Shown piece after piece: positions 26,680 to 34,021 of a stretch of DNA of 39,010 bases. Under the pieces are notes generated by a model. The model was not told where the DNA came from, searched no databases, and saw nothing but the letters and a program-made list of their open reading frames with translations. The DNA lies in NCBI GenBank assembly GCA_030446765.1, contig JAUJMR010000004.1, positions 40,798-79,807 on the forward strand. Direction: 5' to 3'. Numbering within the stretch: position 1 is the stretch's first letter; every line of letters starts with the position of its first letter. The DNA comes from Chloroflexia bacterium. Lineage in GTDB: Bacteria > Chloroflexota > Chloroflexia > Thermobaculales > Thermobaculaceae. Both the position numbers and the translations under genes were made by a program.

Positions 26680-28170
26680 TCAGGCTCCGGCGGGCAGGAA
26701 CAGCGCGACGAGGATGATGAGGCCGGTCGCGAGCGTCAGCAACCAGAACACATTACTCATAGAGACCGCCGCTGCCAGCAGTGGGAGGTCGCGCGGCGGT
26801 GCCCCCGTGGACTGCGCGCGGCCCGCGATCTCGGCGGCCTCCGAAGCCGTGCCCTGAATGAACAGGGTCGAGATGACCGCGACGCCGATGGAGCTGAAGA
26901 TCTGCGCCGTGGCGTTGTAGAGAGAGCTCGCCTTTGGCAGGGCGCGGCCGGTTACCCCCGAGAGCGCGAGTGTCTGCAGGGGGAGGCCACCCCAGCCGAA
27001 GCCCACACCGCGCAGAAAGAGGATCGGCGTCAGGCCCCACGCCGTGATGTTCGGTTCGATGCCGACAAGCAGCCAGGAACTGATCGAGAGCGCGACGAGG
27101 CCGATCACCACGAGGTAGCGCGGTCCGATGCGGTCGTACAGGCGGCTGCCGCTGATAATGCCGAACGCGGCGCCTAACCCCTGCGGCATCAGCGCGAGCC
27201 CGGTCGAGACGGCGCTCAACCCGCGGAACTGCGTCAGGAATAGCGGAAGCAGGAAGAAGCTGCCGAAAACCGTTGCGCGGACGATCCACGTCAGGACGGT
27301 CGCCATCGAGAAGCTGTAGTCCCGGAACAGTCGGAGGTCGAGCACCGGGTCGCGGGGCACGCGGCTCTCATACAGGCCGAACGCGAGTAGCAACGCGAGC
27401 CCGGCGCCCAGTAGCGCCCACACCAGCCAGTAGCCCCAGCCCCAGATCTCGCCGCGTGGGCTGAGCGCGGTAATAGTGCCGGGACGGGTCTCGCCGACGA
27501 GCGCGAAGGCGTACACGACCAGCACGACGCCGAGCATCGAGAGTACGAGCCCGGTCCAGACGAATCGGTCACGCACGGCGGCCTCCCGCGGCTCCTCGGG
27601 CCGCATGATGCGGGAGATCAGCGCGATCGTCACGATGCCGACGGGGAGATTGATGTAGAAGATCCACGGCCAGCCGTAAGCGCTATCGACCAGGAGACCG
27701 CCAAGGGTCGGGCCGAGCGTCGGGGCGAGCAGCACCGGGATGCTAACGAAGGCAGAGCTGGCGGCGCGCTCGGCGGGCGGGAATGCGCCAAATGCGATGG
27801 AGGTCGCGAGCGGGAAGAGCATCCCGCCGCCAATGCCTTGCAGAACCCGGAACGCGATGAGCAACGCGCCACCGCCACCGGCGATAGTGGGCGAGAGGCC
27901 GCACAGCAGGCTACCGAGGGTGCACACGGCAAGCGCGAAGATGAACATCCGCTTCAAGCCGAGCCTGTTGCTGAAGTATCCCGCGGCGGGGATCACGGCG
28001 GCCTGCGCCAGGAAGTACGCCGTGATAACCCACTGGATTGTGCTGATGTCCGCGTCCAGGGAGCGCTGCATCGCCGTGAGCGAGACGTTCACGATGGTGT
28101 TGTCCAGCACCGCCATGAAGAGGCCGAGCGCGGCGGTGAGTGCGACGGCGTATTTGTATGGGATTCTCAA
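26680..28170 (-). CDS. DHA2-family MFS drug exporter (EmrB/QacA type)
   Basis: A 496-residue proton-driven multidrug efflux pump. Membrane segment 1 with FMAVLDNTIVNVSLTAMQ (the DHA2 motif D1) is at the N-terminus, then WVITAYFLAQAAVIPAAGY, a loop-2/3 motif A variant (NRLGLKRMF), and motif C in FVSIPVLLAPTLGPTLGGLL at segment 5. About fourteen hydrophobic segments run to the C-terminus, the normal number for DHA2. I choose TTG 28170 because GGAGGG lies nine bases upstream and the next residues lead straight into segment 1. The MarR-type gene 43 bases upstream on the same strand most likely regulates it, the usual arrangement for drug-inducible pumps. The frame is undamaged. Confidence 0.88.
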   Translation of the reverse strand: MRIPYKYAVALTAALGLFMAVLDNTIVNVSLTAMQRSLDADISTIQWVITAYFLAQAAVIPAAGYFSNRLGLKRMFIFALAVCTLGSLLCGLSPTIAGGGGALLIAFRVLQGIGGGMLFPLATSIAFGAFPPAERAASSAFVSIPVLLAPTLGPTLGGLLVDSAYGWPWIFYINLPVGIVTIALISRIMRPEEPREAAVRDRFVWTGLVLSMLGVVLVVYAFALVGETRPGTITALSPRGEIWGWGYWLVWALLGAGLALLLAFGLYESRVPRDPVLDLRLFRDYSFSMATVLTWIVRATVFGSFFLLPLFLTQFRGLSAVSTGLALMPQGLGAAFGIISGSRLYDRIGPRYLVVIGLVALSISSWLLVGIEPNITAWGLTPILFLRGVGFGWGGLPLQTLALSGVTGRALPKASSLYNATAQIFSSIGVAVISTLFIQGTASEAAEIAGRAQSTGAPPRDLPLLAAAVSMSNVFWLLTLATGLIILVALFLPAGA

Positions 28171-28213
28171 CGGTCGTATCCCTCCGTGATGGTCGCGGCC
28201 TTCAGGGAAAGGC

Positions 28214-28693
28214 TCATGGCCTTGGCGCCTCCTGGTCCGGGCGCGCGGCACTCTCAAGGATGCGGAGGGTGCGCCCGAGGTCCTGCACCTGCTCCGGCGT
28301 GAGATCGCGGGTGAGGCGTTGCTCGATCTCGGCGACGCACTCGCTCAGCCCCGCCGAGCGTTCGCGCCCCGAAGCGGTAAGGTACACACGCACGAGGCGA
28401 TTGTCACGCGGATCGCGCTCCCTGCGGATCCAGCCGTGCTCGCCCTCCATCTCCTGGACGGTGCGGGTAATCATACTCGCGTCCACGCGCATGGCCTCGG
28501 TCAGTTCGTGCTGGCTCCGGCCGTCGCGGTGGGCCAGAAGTGATAGGACCCACGCGGCGAGCGGCGAGACGCCCAACTCCGCGGTGTACGCCTGCTTGAA
28601 GGCGGTCAATGTGCGGCCAAGCTGCTGCATGAGCGGCGGCTGCTCGTGCGCAGCGGGCTCCATGCCCGCCAGTCCCACTTTATGCAGGTTCAT
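28214..28693 (-). CDS. MarR family transcriptional regulator
   Basis: A 159-residue winged-helix repressor. Helices around YTAELGVSPLAAWVLSLLAH precede the HTH (GRSQHELTEAMRVDASMITR), followed by the wing RRERDPRDNRLVRVYLTASG, which carries the family D-x-R-x-x-R-like signature. C-terminal helices for dimerisation follow. It is the first gene of a two-gene operon with the DHA2 pump and probably represses its own promoter until a drug or phenolic ligand binds. Upstream lie two direct copies of GTCAACGATTG overlapping the promoter, plausible operator half-sites. Confidence 0.88.
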   Translation of the reverse strand: MNLHKVGLAGMEPAAHEQPPLMQQLGRTLTAFKQAYTAELGVSPLAAWVLSLLAHRDGRSQHELTEAMRVDASMITRTVQEMEGEHGWIRRERDPRDNRLVRVYLTASGRERSAGLSECVAEIEQRLTRDLTPEQVQDLGRTLRILESAARPDQEAPRP

Positions 28694-28735
28694 AAGCGCC
28701 TACCCCCACTGGAAGTGTGTCCGAAGACACAGGAC

Positions 28736-28764
28736 AGTGTACCGGTCAACGATTGACGAGTCAA
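28736..28764 (-). promoter_or_regulatory. Promoter of the marR-MFS operon with direct repeats
   Basis: TTGACT (28759-28764), 17 bases, TACACT (28736-28741) on the minus strand. Two copies of GTCAACGATTG (28745-28755 and 28760-28770, plus strand) cover the -35 and the spacer, so a bound repressor would block polymerase. Confidence 0.6.
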
Positions 28765-28907
28765 CGATTGCGACTTCAAGCGATATTCCGATGTACAGGC
28801 TGTACCCGTGGCGTCGGAGCACCCATCCGGCCTGTTCGCGTCTTCCCACCCCGCACCGTGCTGCATCTTGCCCGGCCCACTTGGTGGCCTGCAAAGTTGC
28901 CAGCCAA

Positions 28908-28936
28908 TTGACACAGTGAAGCAGCCGATGTACTAT
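28908..28936 (+). promoter_or_regulatory. Promoter of the GGDEF gene
   Basis: TTGACA (28908-28913), a 17-base spacer and TACTAT (28931-28936), a near-consensus promoter that would start RNA near 28943, inside an AT-rich repeat, about 45 bases before the ATG. Confidence 0.65.
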
Positions 28937-28940
28937 GCGG

Positions 28941-28966
28941 TATATACATATGTATTTGTACATATA
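28941..28966. promoter_or_regulatory. AT-rich repeated operator-like site at the transcription start of the GGDEF gene
   Basis: Two direct copies of TACATAT (28945-28951 and 28959-28965) flank GTATTTG, and TACATATGTA is itself a palindrome. The site covers the predicted transcription start. It is far more AT-rich than its surroundings, as expected of a protein-binding site. Confidence 0.45.
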
Positions 28967-28987
28967 GCGTGTCGTGAGGAGGGATGT

Positions 28988-29674
28988 ATGAGGTACCCGA
29001 CCACCTTCGAGTTGCCGACGACGGATGCTCTGACCGGGCTGCTGACCACGGTGTATTTCCGGCACCTGCTGCGCACCGAGCTGCTGCCGCGCGCGCAAGA
29101 GTCGGGCAACCCGCTTACCGTCTTCCTGTTCGACCTGGACAACTTTCTGACGGTAAACCGCGACCACGGCCGCGAGGCCGGCGACCGGGTTCTCACCGTT
29201 GTCACGGCCGCGCTAAAGGACACTGTGCCTGAGACCGCGATACTCGTGCGCTACGGCGGCGACGAGTTCGGCGGCGCGCTGCCGGACGTGCGCCTCGACG
29301 ACGCCTTCACCCTCATGGAGGAGTTCCGCCGGAAGGTGGCGGCGCTGGCGATTGAGGGGGACCCCCCGCTCCAGTTCACCTGCTCCGCAGGGCTGGCGGC
29401 GTTCCCCGCTCACGGCAAGACGGACGTGGAGTTGATGCGCGAGGCGGACCAGGCGCTGTATCTCGCGAAGACGACCGGACGCAACAAGGTCTCCCTTCCC
29501 CTGGGTGACAGCCGGATGGTAACGAAAACGAGCTACTACACGACGACACAGCTGGAGCGGCTGGCTGATCTGGCAAAAACGCTCCGGCGCAACGAGGCGA
29601 GCCTGCTGCGCGAAGCGCTCGACGACACACTGCGCAAGTACACTGATCAGCCAGGAATGCCGCCCGCCGGCTGA
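28988..29674 (+). CDS. GGDEF diguanylate cyclase with C-terminal ribbon-helix-helix-like tail
   Basis: A 228-residue protein starting at ATG 28988, with GGAGGG just upstream. The GGDEF domain spans about residues 10-170: TDALTGLLTTVYFRHLL (the D-x-LTGL opening with NR replaced), FLFDLDNFLTVNRDHGREAGD (metal Asp in DLD), VRYGGDEFGGAL (intact GGDEF) and EADQALYLAKTTGRNKV. No inhibitory RxxD site precedes GGDEF. No sensor domain is present. The last 45 residues read SYYTTTQLERLADLAKTL and NEASLLREALDDTLRKY, closely resembling CopG/Arc ribbon-helix-helix modules. It could therefore make c-di-GMP and bind DNA, perhaps its own AT-rich leader. The DNA-binding role is inference. Confidence 0.82.
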   Translation: MRYPTTFELPTTDALTGLLTTVYFRHLLRTELLPRAQESGNPLTVFLFDLDNFLTVNRDHGREAGDRVLTVVTAALKDTVPETAILVRYGGDEFGGALPDVRLDDAFTLMEEFRRKVAALAIEGDPPLQFTCSAGLAAFPAHGKTDVELMREADQALYLAKTTGRNKVSLPLGDSRMVTKTSYYTTTQLERLADLAKTLRRNEASLLREALDDTLRKYTDQPGMPPAG

Positions 29675-29810
29675 GCACCATCGCGCGTGGCACATGTGAT
29701 AACCGACGAAGTGCACCGGGAACCTCGCTGCCTCCTGACGCAACCCGCTTGCCGGGGCTGGACAGGGTGGCTATGCTGAAGGGGTAACGGCTAACTCTTG
29801 GAGCGTCCCC

Positions 29811-30395
29811 TTGTATGCACATGGTTCGGGACGGCGGCGCCTGCTCGGTCCGCGAAACGTCCTGCTGTATCTCACCGCGGTGTTGCTGCTGATAATGGTC
29901 GTGCTGGCGATCCTCACCTATCTGTACGACCCGACGAACGGCGGCGCGGGTCAGCGGCTTGACCCACCGAAGCAGCTCGAGGCGGGCGATACCGCGCCAC
30001 CCCTACAATTGAAGACGCTGGACGGCCGTGCGCTTGGCTCCGCGGAACTGCGGGGGAAACCGATGTGGCTCAGCTTCTGGTCGCTCAGTTGCACGCCGTG
30101 TACGGCGGAGATCCCGGCCCACATCGCGCTCAGCGATGCGGCACGGGCACAAGGCGTCGCGGCGCTCGCCATCAACGTCGGGGACAAGCCGGCCGAGGTC
30201 GCGACCTACCTGCGCCACGCGGGCTACGGTGCGCTGCCCGTCGCGCTCGACGAGCAGTACGTGACCGCCGAGGCGTACACCGCGTACTACATGCCATACC
30301 ACGTCTTCATCGGCTCGGACGGCACGGTGCGACGCGTCGAGTCTGCCCAGATGACCGCCCCACAGATGCGCGAAGCTCTCGAATCGTTGGAGTAG
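29811..30395 (+). CDS. Membrane-anchored TlpA/ResA-like thioredoxin-fold protein
   Basis: A 194-residue protein with one N-terminal transmembrane helix (VLLYLTAVLLLIMVVLAIL, residues about 17-35) and an extracytoplasmic thioredoxin-like domain. The redox motif is SLSCTPCTAEIP, CxxC in a TlpA/ResA context (LSFWSLSC), followed by INVGDKPAEVATYLRHAG and MPYHVFIGSDGTV, where the cis-Pro loop is expected. Family members keep cysteines reduced for cytochrome c maturation or act as general thiol reductants. Start TTG 29811 is chosen because GGAG lies seven bases upstream and the only ATG nearby is out of frame. It is convergent with the riboflavin transporter genes. Confidence 0.82.
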   Translation: MYAHGSGRRRLLGPRNVLLYLTAVLLLIMVVLAILTYLYDPTNGGAGQRLDPPKQLEAGDTAPPLQLKTLDGRALGSAELRGKPMWLSFWSLSCTPCTAEIPAHIALSDAARAQGVAALAINVGDKPAEVATYLRHAGYGALPVALDEQYVTAEAYTAYYMPYHVFIGSDGTVRRVESAQMTAPQMREALESLE

Positions 30396-30417
30396 GCAGC
30401 TGCAGACCGCGGCGCGA

Positions 30418-31500
30418 TCAGCGCGTGGCGGCGTCCTTCTCGACGAAACGGTTGGTGTACGCCGCCTTCAGGTCCACGTCGCTCTTGATCGCGCCCGAGC
30501 GCCGCAGGAACTTGAGCGTCTCCTCCCAGGCCTTCGGATCGGTGTACCCTGCTCCGTTTGCCTCCGACAAATCGCTCTGCCACAGGGGTATCGAGGCGTT
30601 CAGGACCTCCCTCTGCGACTCACGGTTCTCCGCTGAGCCCGCCTCTGGGGCATACTTCAGGCTCATCTTGAACGCGGCATCGGGTTCGCGGATTGTCTCC
30701 TGCAGCCCGCGCATCGTCGCACGGACCAGCGAGCCGACCTGGTCCGGACGAGCCGCCAGATTCGACTCATTCGTGACGATGCCGTTCGAGACCAGGTTTG
30801 TCGTCTCCCACACGGGGAACGTGCGTACGGGCACCCCGAGTCGCTTGAGCTGCAAGGGCTCGTTGTTGGCGTACCCCATCACGGCGTCCACCTGCCCGCG
30901 CTGCAGCGCCTGGACCTGCGTGAAGCCGATCGAGCGCGCGGTCACATCCGCCTCCTTCAGGCCGGCGGAGTCCAGCAGTGCCTTCAGCCCCGTGTAGGTC
31001 GCGCCGAAGAGACCGGGCACGCCGACCGTCTTCCCTTTGAGATCACCAACCGACTTGATGCCGGACTTCTCGGAGGCGATCAGCGTGACCGGGTACTTCT
31101 GGAAATACGCGCCCGTGTATACCAGCGGTACCACCTGGGAGCGGGCGACGAGCATCTCGTCACCGCTCGCGACGGCGTACTGCAAATCCCCGGATCCCAC
31201 GATCTTGAGCAGGTCCGGCTCGATGCCGTGCTTGAACTCGACATCGAGGCCCTCGTCCGCGTAGTAGCCGCGCTCCGCCGCGACGTAGAACGGCGCGAAC
31301 TGCACGGAGGGGATATAGCCGAGCGCAAGCGTCAGCTTCGTTACACCCGTAGCCTCGGGCGTTGCACCGGTGCCGGACGCGGTGGGCGTGGTTGTCGCGG
31401 CTGGATTCTGACCCGGCCCTTGTGTGGCGGGCGAGCCACAGGCGGCGAGCAGCACGGCGAGGATGAGCATGGCGGAGTACGATACGTGAGAGAGTTTCAA
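30418..31500 (-). CDS. ribY: RibY-type ABC transporter substrate-binding lipoprotein (NMT1/THI5-like)
   Basis: A 360-residue binding protein. Starting at TTG 31500 (AAAGGTAG upstream) gives a clean lipoprotein signal, MKLSHVSYSAMLILAVLLAA, followed by the lipobox Cys, then a Thr/Pro linker. The NMT1/THI5-like fold follows: LTLALGYIPSVQFAPFYVAA, GYYADEGLDVEF, VASGDEMLVAR, VGDLKGKTVGVPG and LQRGQVDAVMGYANNEP. This class binds pyrimidine or flavin-like ligands. The gene begins five bases after the permease stop, and an FMN riboswitch heads the operon. This matches the RibXY riboflavin uptake system described for Chloroflexi. No ATPase gene is in the operon or elsewhere in the window. Confidence 0.83.
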   Translation of the reverse strand: MKLSHVSYSAMLILAVLLAACGSPATQGPGQNPAATTTPTASGTGATPEATGVTKLTLALGYIPSVQFAPFYVAAERGYYADEGLDVEFKHGIEPDLLKIVGSGDLQYAVASGDEMLVARSQVVPLVYTGAYFQKYPVTLIASEKSGIKSVGDLKGKTVGVPGLFGATYTGLKALLDSAGLKEADVTARSIGFTQVQALQRGQVDAVMGYANNEPLQLKRLGVPVRTFPVWETTNLVSNGIVTNESNLAARPDQVGSLVRATMRGLQETIREPDAAFKMSLKYAPEAGSAENRESQREVLNASIPLWQSDLSEANGAGYTDPKAWEETLKFLRRSGAIKSDVDLKAAYTNRFVEKDAATR

Positions 31501-31504
31501 GAGT

Positions 31505-32329
31505 CTACCTTTCAATCCGATTGTCCAGGGCGGTGGCCGCCCCATACAGCAGCGATGCTATCGCCATCAGCGTCACCAGCGCGACGAACGTCAGCGGCGT
31601 GTCGAACATGCCGCGAGAAATGTTGAGGAGCGCGCCAAGGCCGACATCGGCGCCGATGAACTCCGCGACGACCGCGCCCGTGATGGAGAGCGTGAGGCCC
31701 AGCCGGACGCCTCCCAGCAGCACCGGCAGCGCCAGTGGCAGCTCGACCAGGCGGAGCATCTGCCAGCGGTTCGCGCCGAAAACCTGCGCGACCTCCAGCA
31801 GGTCGCGCGGCACGTTCCGGATGCCGACCAGCGTGTTGACCAGGATGGGAAAGAAGACCACGAGCGCGCAGATGAGCACCTTCGGAAAGAGCCCGTAGCC
31901 GAACCAGAGCACGACGAGCGGCGCGATCGCTATGACGGGCATCGACTGGCTCGCCGCCAGGTACGGGGAGAGCGCCCGCTCCAGCGGCCGAGAGCGCGCG
32001 AGCGCCCACCCGAGAGGCACGGCGACGCCGAAGCCCAGCCCGAAGCCAAGCAGGCTCTCCAGCAGCGTCACCCTCGTATGCCGCCACCACGTCCCGTCGC
32101 CGATTGCCGTCACAAAGCGCTCCGCGACGCGCACGGGCGATGGGACCAGGTACTCGGGGTACTGGCCGAGCCGGACGACAGCAGCCCACAACAGGAGGGC
32201 CAGTGCGAGGGACATCGGCGGCCAGACCCAGTGAGGGAAGGAGCACGCGACCCGCCGCCGTGCGCGGGGACGTGCCACGTCTTGTTGACTCGCAGCATAC
32301 GTCCGGTTCGGTTGTGCCTTCGTCGCCAT
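31505..32329 (-). CDS. ribX: RibX-type ABC transporter permease
   Basis: A 274-residue membrane permease of the binding-protein-dependent type with about six hydrophobic segments. The cytoplasmic EAA loop is seen as LLEVAQVFGANRWQMLRLVE, matching the E-A-A-x3-G pattern that contacts the ATPase. N-terminal residues 1-33 are basic and unstructured. ATG 32329 is preferred because GGCGGTG lies just upstream; an in-frame ATG at 32344 is possible. It is the first gene behind the FMN riboswitch and terminator, so its expression should drop when FMN is plentiful. It is followed at once by ribY. The flavin specificity rests on the riboswitch and gene order. Confidence 0.85.
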   Translation of the reverse strand: MATKAQPNRTYAASQQDVARPRARRRVACSFPHWVWPPMSLALALLLWAAVVRLGQYPEYLVPSPVRVAERFVTAIGDGTWWRHTRVTLLESLLGFGLGFGVAVPLGWALARSRPLERALSPYLAASQSMPVIAIAPLVVLWFGYGLFPKVLICALVVFFPILVNTLVGIRNVPRDLLEVAQVFGANRWQMLRLVELPLALPVLLGGVRLGLTLSITGAVVAEFIGADVGLGALLNISRGMFDTPLTFVALVTLMAIASLLYGAATALDNRIER

Positions 32330-32354
32330 CGTCGCACCGCCCATTCAAGCCGTC

Positions 32355-32384
32355 AAAAAACCCCGAGGCTACGGCCTTCGGGGC
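32355..32384 (-). terminator. Intrinsic terminator controlled by the FMN riboswitch
   Basis: On the minus strand CCCCG-A-AGGC, loop CGTA, GCCT-CGGGG forms a nine-pair stem with one bulge, followed by six T residues. It lies about 40 bases after the riboswitch and 25 before ribX, the classic place for transcription attenuation. Confidence 0.85.
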
Positions 32385-32424
32385 AAGGCGACATGAAAGG
32401 AGAGCACGGCACGGCCATGCACGA

Positions 32425-32560
32425 GCTACTACCTTCTCCCATCCGGACTATACCGTCGGCCCCGGAGTCTCACCGAGTCGTGCCTGTCACCAGGCTTGCG
32501 GGCTGTACCGCCGATCTGGAATTGGCGCTGAACGCGCCTCACCATGCCCCGAAGGTGCTC
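32425..32560 (-). promoter_or_regulatory. FMN riboswitch (RFN element)
   Basis: Minus-strand RNA begins near 32560 with CACCTTCGGGGCATGGTG and ends with the conserved block GGGGCCGACGGTATAGTC and CGGATGGGAGAAGG, the hallmark 3' half of the FMN aptamer. The closing P1 helix pairs ACCTTC (5') with GAAGGT (3'). Internal arms include GGCGCG/CGCGCC-like and CCTGGTGACAGG hairpins. It binds flavin mononucleotide and here should let the downstream terminator form, switching off ribX-ribY. Confidence 0.93.
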
Positions 32561-32566
32561 TGCGTC

Positions 32567-32596
32567 AGTATAGGAACGACGGACAGTGTTCGTCAA
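32567..32596 (-). promoter_or_regulatory. Promoter of the riboswitch-ribXY transcript
   Basis: TTGACG (32591-32596), 18 bases, TATACT (32567-32572) on the minus strand. The start seven bases on falls at about 32560, exactly at the 5' edge of the FMN aptamer. Confidence 0.7.
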
Positions 32597-32604
32597 GCAC
32601 AGTG

Positions 32605-32909
32605 ATGGACTAGAATCGAATCGCGTTCGAAAGTAAGGTATGATCCGCTTACGGCGGAGTAACTGGAACCTGGGATCGGCCATATGGGAGATAACTGAAC
32701 GTGCCTACGGACAGGACAGCGCCACCCATAGTCGCTCCAAGCCAGCAGAGCCCGGTCCTCGACGGATCCTTACCGACTTTGTTATCGGTGCCGACGCACT
32801 GGACGCAGCTTCCGCGCTTCTGTCGCTCGATCAGGACAGCTACCGCTCGGCGTTCCCTGCACTGCGTTTGCGCACACACGCGGACCCTACGCTTCGGAAT
32901 TAACTAAAC
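32605..32909. other. Intergenic stretch with no gene recognised
   Basis: About 300 bases upstream of the riboswitch promoter. Short overlapping frames on both strands show no family and no ribosome site. I see no repeat or RNA structure here until the hairpin series at 32910. Confidence 0.4.
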
Positions 32910-32978
32910 TCGTCAGCTATTGCTGACGAAACCTCCTGCAAGGGCAACATGCAGGAGGCGCAGGACTTCGTTTGAAGT
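32910..32978. other. Three consecutive hairpins of unknown role
   Basis: Perfect stems follow one another: TCGTCAGC-TATT-GCTGACGA (32910-32929), CCTCCTGCA-N9-TGCAGGAGG (32932-32958) and ACTTC-GTTT-GAAGT (32965-32978). Only two and six bases separate them. There is no T run, so they are not standard terminators. The block could be a folded small RNA, a recombination site or a single-stranded DNA structure. Confidence 0.5.
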
Positions 32979-33137
32979 GGCCTACCGGCGTGCCCGTTTT
33001 CATGGGCTTCCATGCGTTTCTCACGTCGGGTAAAACAGTCGCCTTTCAACTGCTGCTTGCAAGCGCCACGAAACCAGGGGTATTGGGACTACAAACGAAC
33101 TGGAGGGGTAGACCACGGGTCGCGGTGGAAGCGGACT

Positions 33138-33166
33138 TGATACGCAACCATATGGTTGCGTAAAAT
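33138..33166 (+). promoter_or_regulatory. ArsR promoter with embedded perfect palindrome
   Basis: TTGATA (33138-33143), 17 bases, TAAAAT (33161-33166). A perfect 22-bp palindrome, core ACGCAACCATATGGTTGCGT, spans 33141-33162 and so fills the space between the boxes. A bound dimer would exclude polymerase, the standard ArsR mode. Confidence 0.75.
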
Positions 33167-33173
33167 GAAGGGA

Positions 33174-33476
33174 ATGGCAGCCAGCGACGACAGGAACCTC
33201 GATGCGATGTTTCACGCTTTGGCCGATTCGACCAGACGGGTAATTCTTGACGAGTTGGCGGAACGAGACGACCAACCGTTGTTCGAGATTTGCGTTCGCC
33301 TTGTGCAGGGCCACGGCATGAAGCTCACAAGACAGGCGATCTCCAAGCACCTGACGGTGCTGCAAAACGCCGATCTCGTGGAGGTTCGTTGGGAGGGCCG
33401 CACGAAGTTGCATTCCAGCAAACTGTCGGAACACCTGCCTCGGCTCATCGAGCGGTTGAACAAGCACAAGCGGTAA
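33174..33476 (+). CDS. ArsR family transcriptional regulator
   Basis: A 100-residue winged-helix repressor: LDAMFHALADSTRRVILDEL (the ArsR opening), KLTRQAISKHLTVLQNADLV (recognition helix-turn-helix) and VRWEGRTKLHSSKL (wing). No CxC metal site is seen, so it belongs to the non-metal group often paired with glyoxalase- or AHSA1-fold genes. ATG 33174 is chosen since it lies seven to eight bases after the -10 box, meaning the mRNA probably starts at the A of ATG and is leaderless; upstream in-frame starts would fall within the promoter. It is followed after 12 bases by a VOC-family gene and very likely represses the pair through the palindrome. Confidence 0.88.
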   Translation: MAASDDRNLDAMFHALADSTRRVILDELAERDDQPLFEICVRLVQGHGMKLTRQAISKHLTVLQNADLVEVRWEGRTKLHSSKLSEHLPRLIERLNKHKR

Positions 33477-33488
33477 AGGAGAAGTCGA

Positions 33489-33872
33489 ATGCGAATTGTC
33501 GTGACCAGCGTGTTTGTCGAAGATCAAGAGAAGGCTTTGAGCTTCTACACCGAAGTCCTGGGGTTCCAGAAGAAGACGGACGTACCGGTAGGTGAAGATC
33601 GCTGGCTGACGGTTGTTTCACCGGGGGAACCGGAAGGGGTCGAGCTACTACTGGAACCGAGCGGCCACCCCGCCGTCAAACCGTTCAAGCAGGCACTTGT
33701 CGAGGACGGCATCCCATTCACGAGTTTTGGCGTCGAAGATGTCGATGCCGAACACGCCCGCCTCGAAGGTCTCGGCGTCAAGTTCTCGCAGCCCCCGACT
33801 AGGTTCGGCGATGTCACGACGGCGGTGTTTGATGACACATGCGGAAACCTGATTCAGATTGCCCAGAGGTAG
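33489..33872 (+). CDS. VOC superfamily (glyoxalase-like) protein
   Basis: A 127-residue protein with the paired beta-alpha-beta-beta-beta modules of the vicinal-oxygen-chelate fold: VVTSVFVEDQEKALSFYTEV at the start, then LLEPSGHPAVKPFKQALVED, and in the second module TSFGVEDVDAEHARLEGLGV and FDDTCGNLIQIAQ, with the closing Gly-Asn-x-x-x-x-Q typical of the family. It could be a lyase, dioxygenase or antibiotic-binding protein. GGAG lies 10 bases before ATG 33489, behind the ArsR gene in an evident operon, so it is probably induced by the ligand that releases ArsR. Confidence 0.88.
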   Translation: MRIVVTSVFVEDQEKALSFYTEVLGFQKKTDVPVGEDRWLTVVSPGEPEGVELLLEPSGHPAVKPFKQALVEDGIPFTSFGVEDVDAEHARLEGLGVKFSQPPTRFGDVTTAVFDDTCGNLIQIAQR

Positions 33873-34021
33873 CGGGGCCACAATGCGGTCTTGATCTCCG
33901 ACGGCCACTGCGGGGACCAAGGAGTCCAGCTTGGAAGTTCGGTACTTGAACTCTCCGCCTTCCGCTCGAAACCCTATGCATACTCCGGGCGGCGTGCGGA
34001 CGCGCTTTTTGAGCTAACTGA

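Noticed and set aside
29811-30395. Classical cytochrome c biogenesis cluster
   Set aside because: The TlpA/ResA-like protein has no ccd or ccs neighbours in the window, so only the fold and anchor are claimed.
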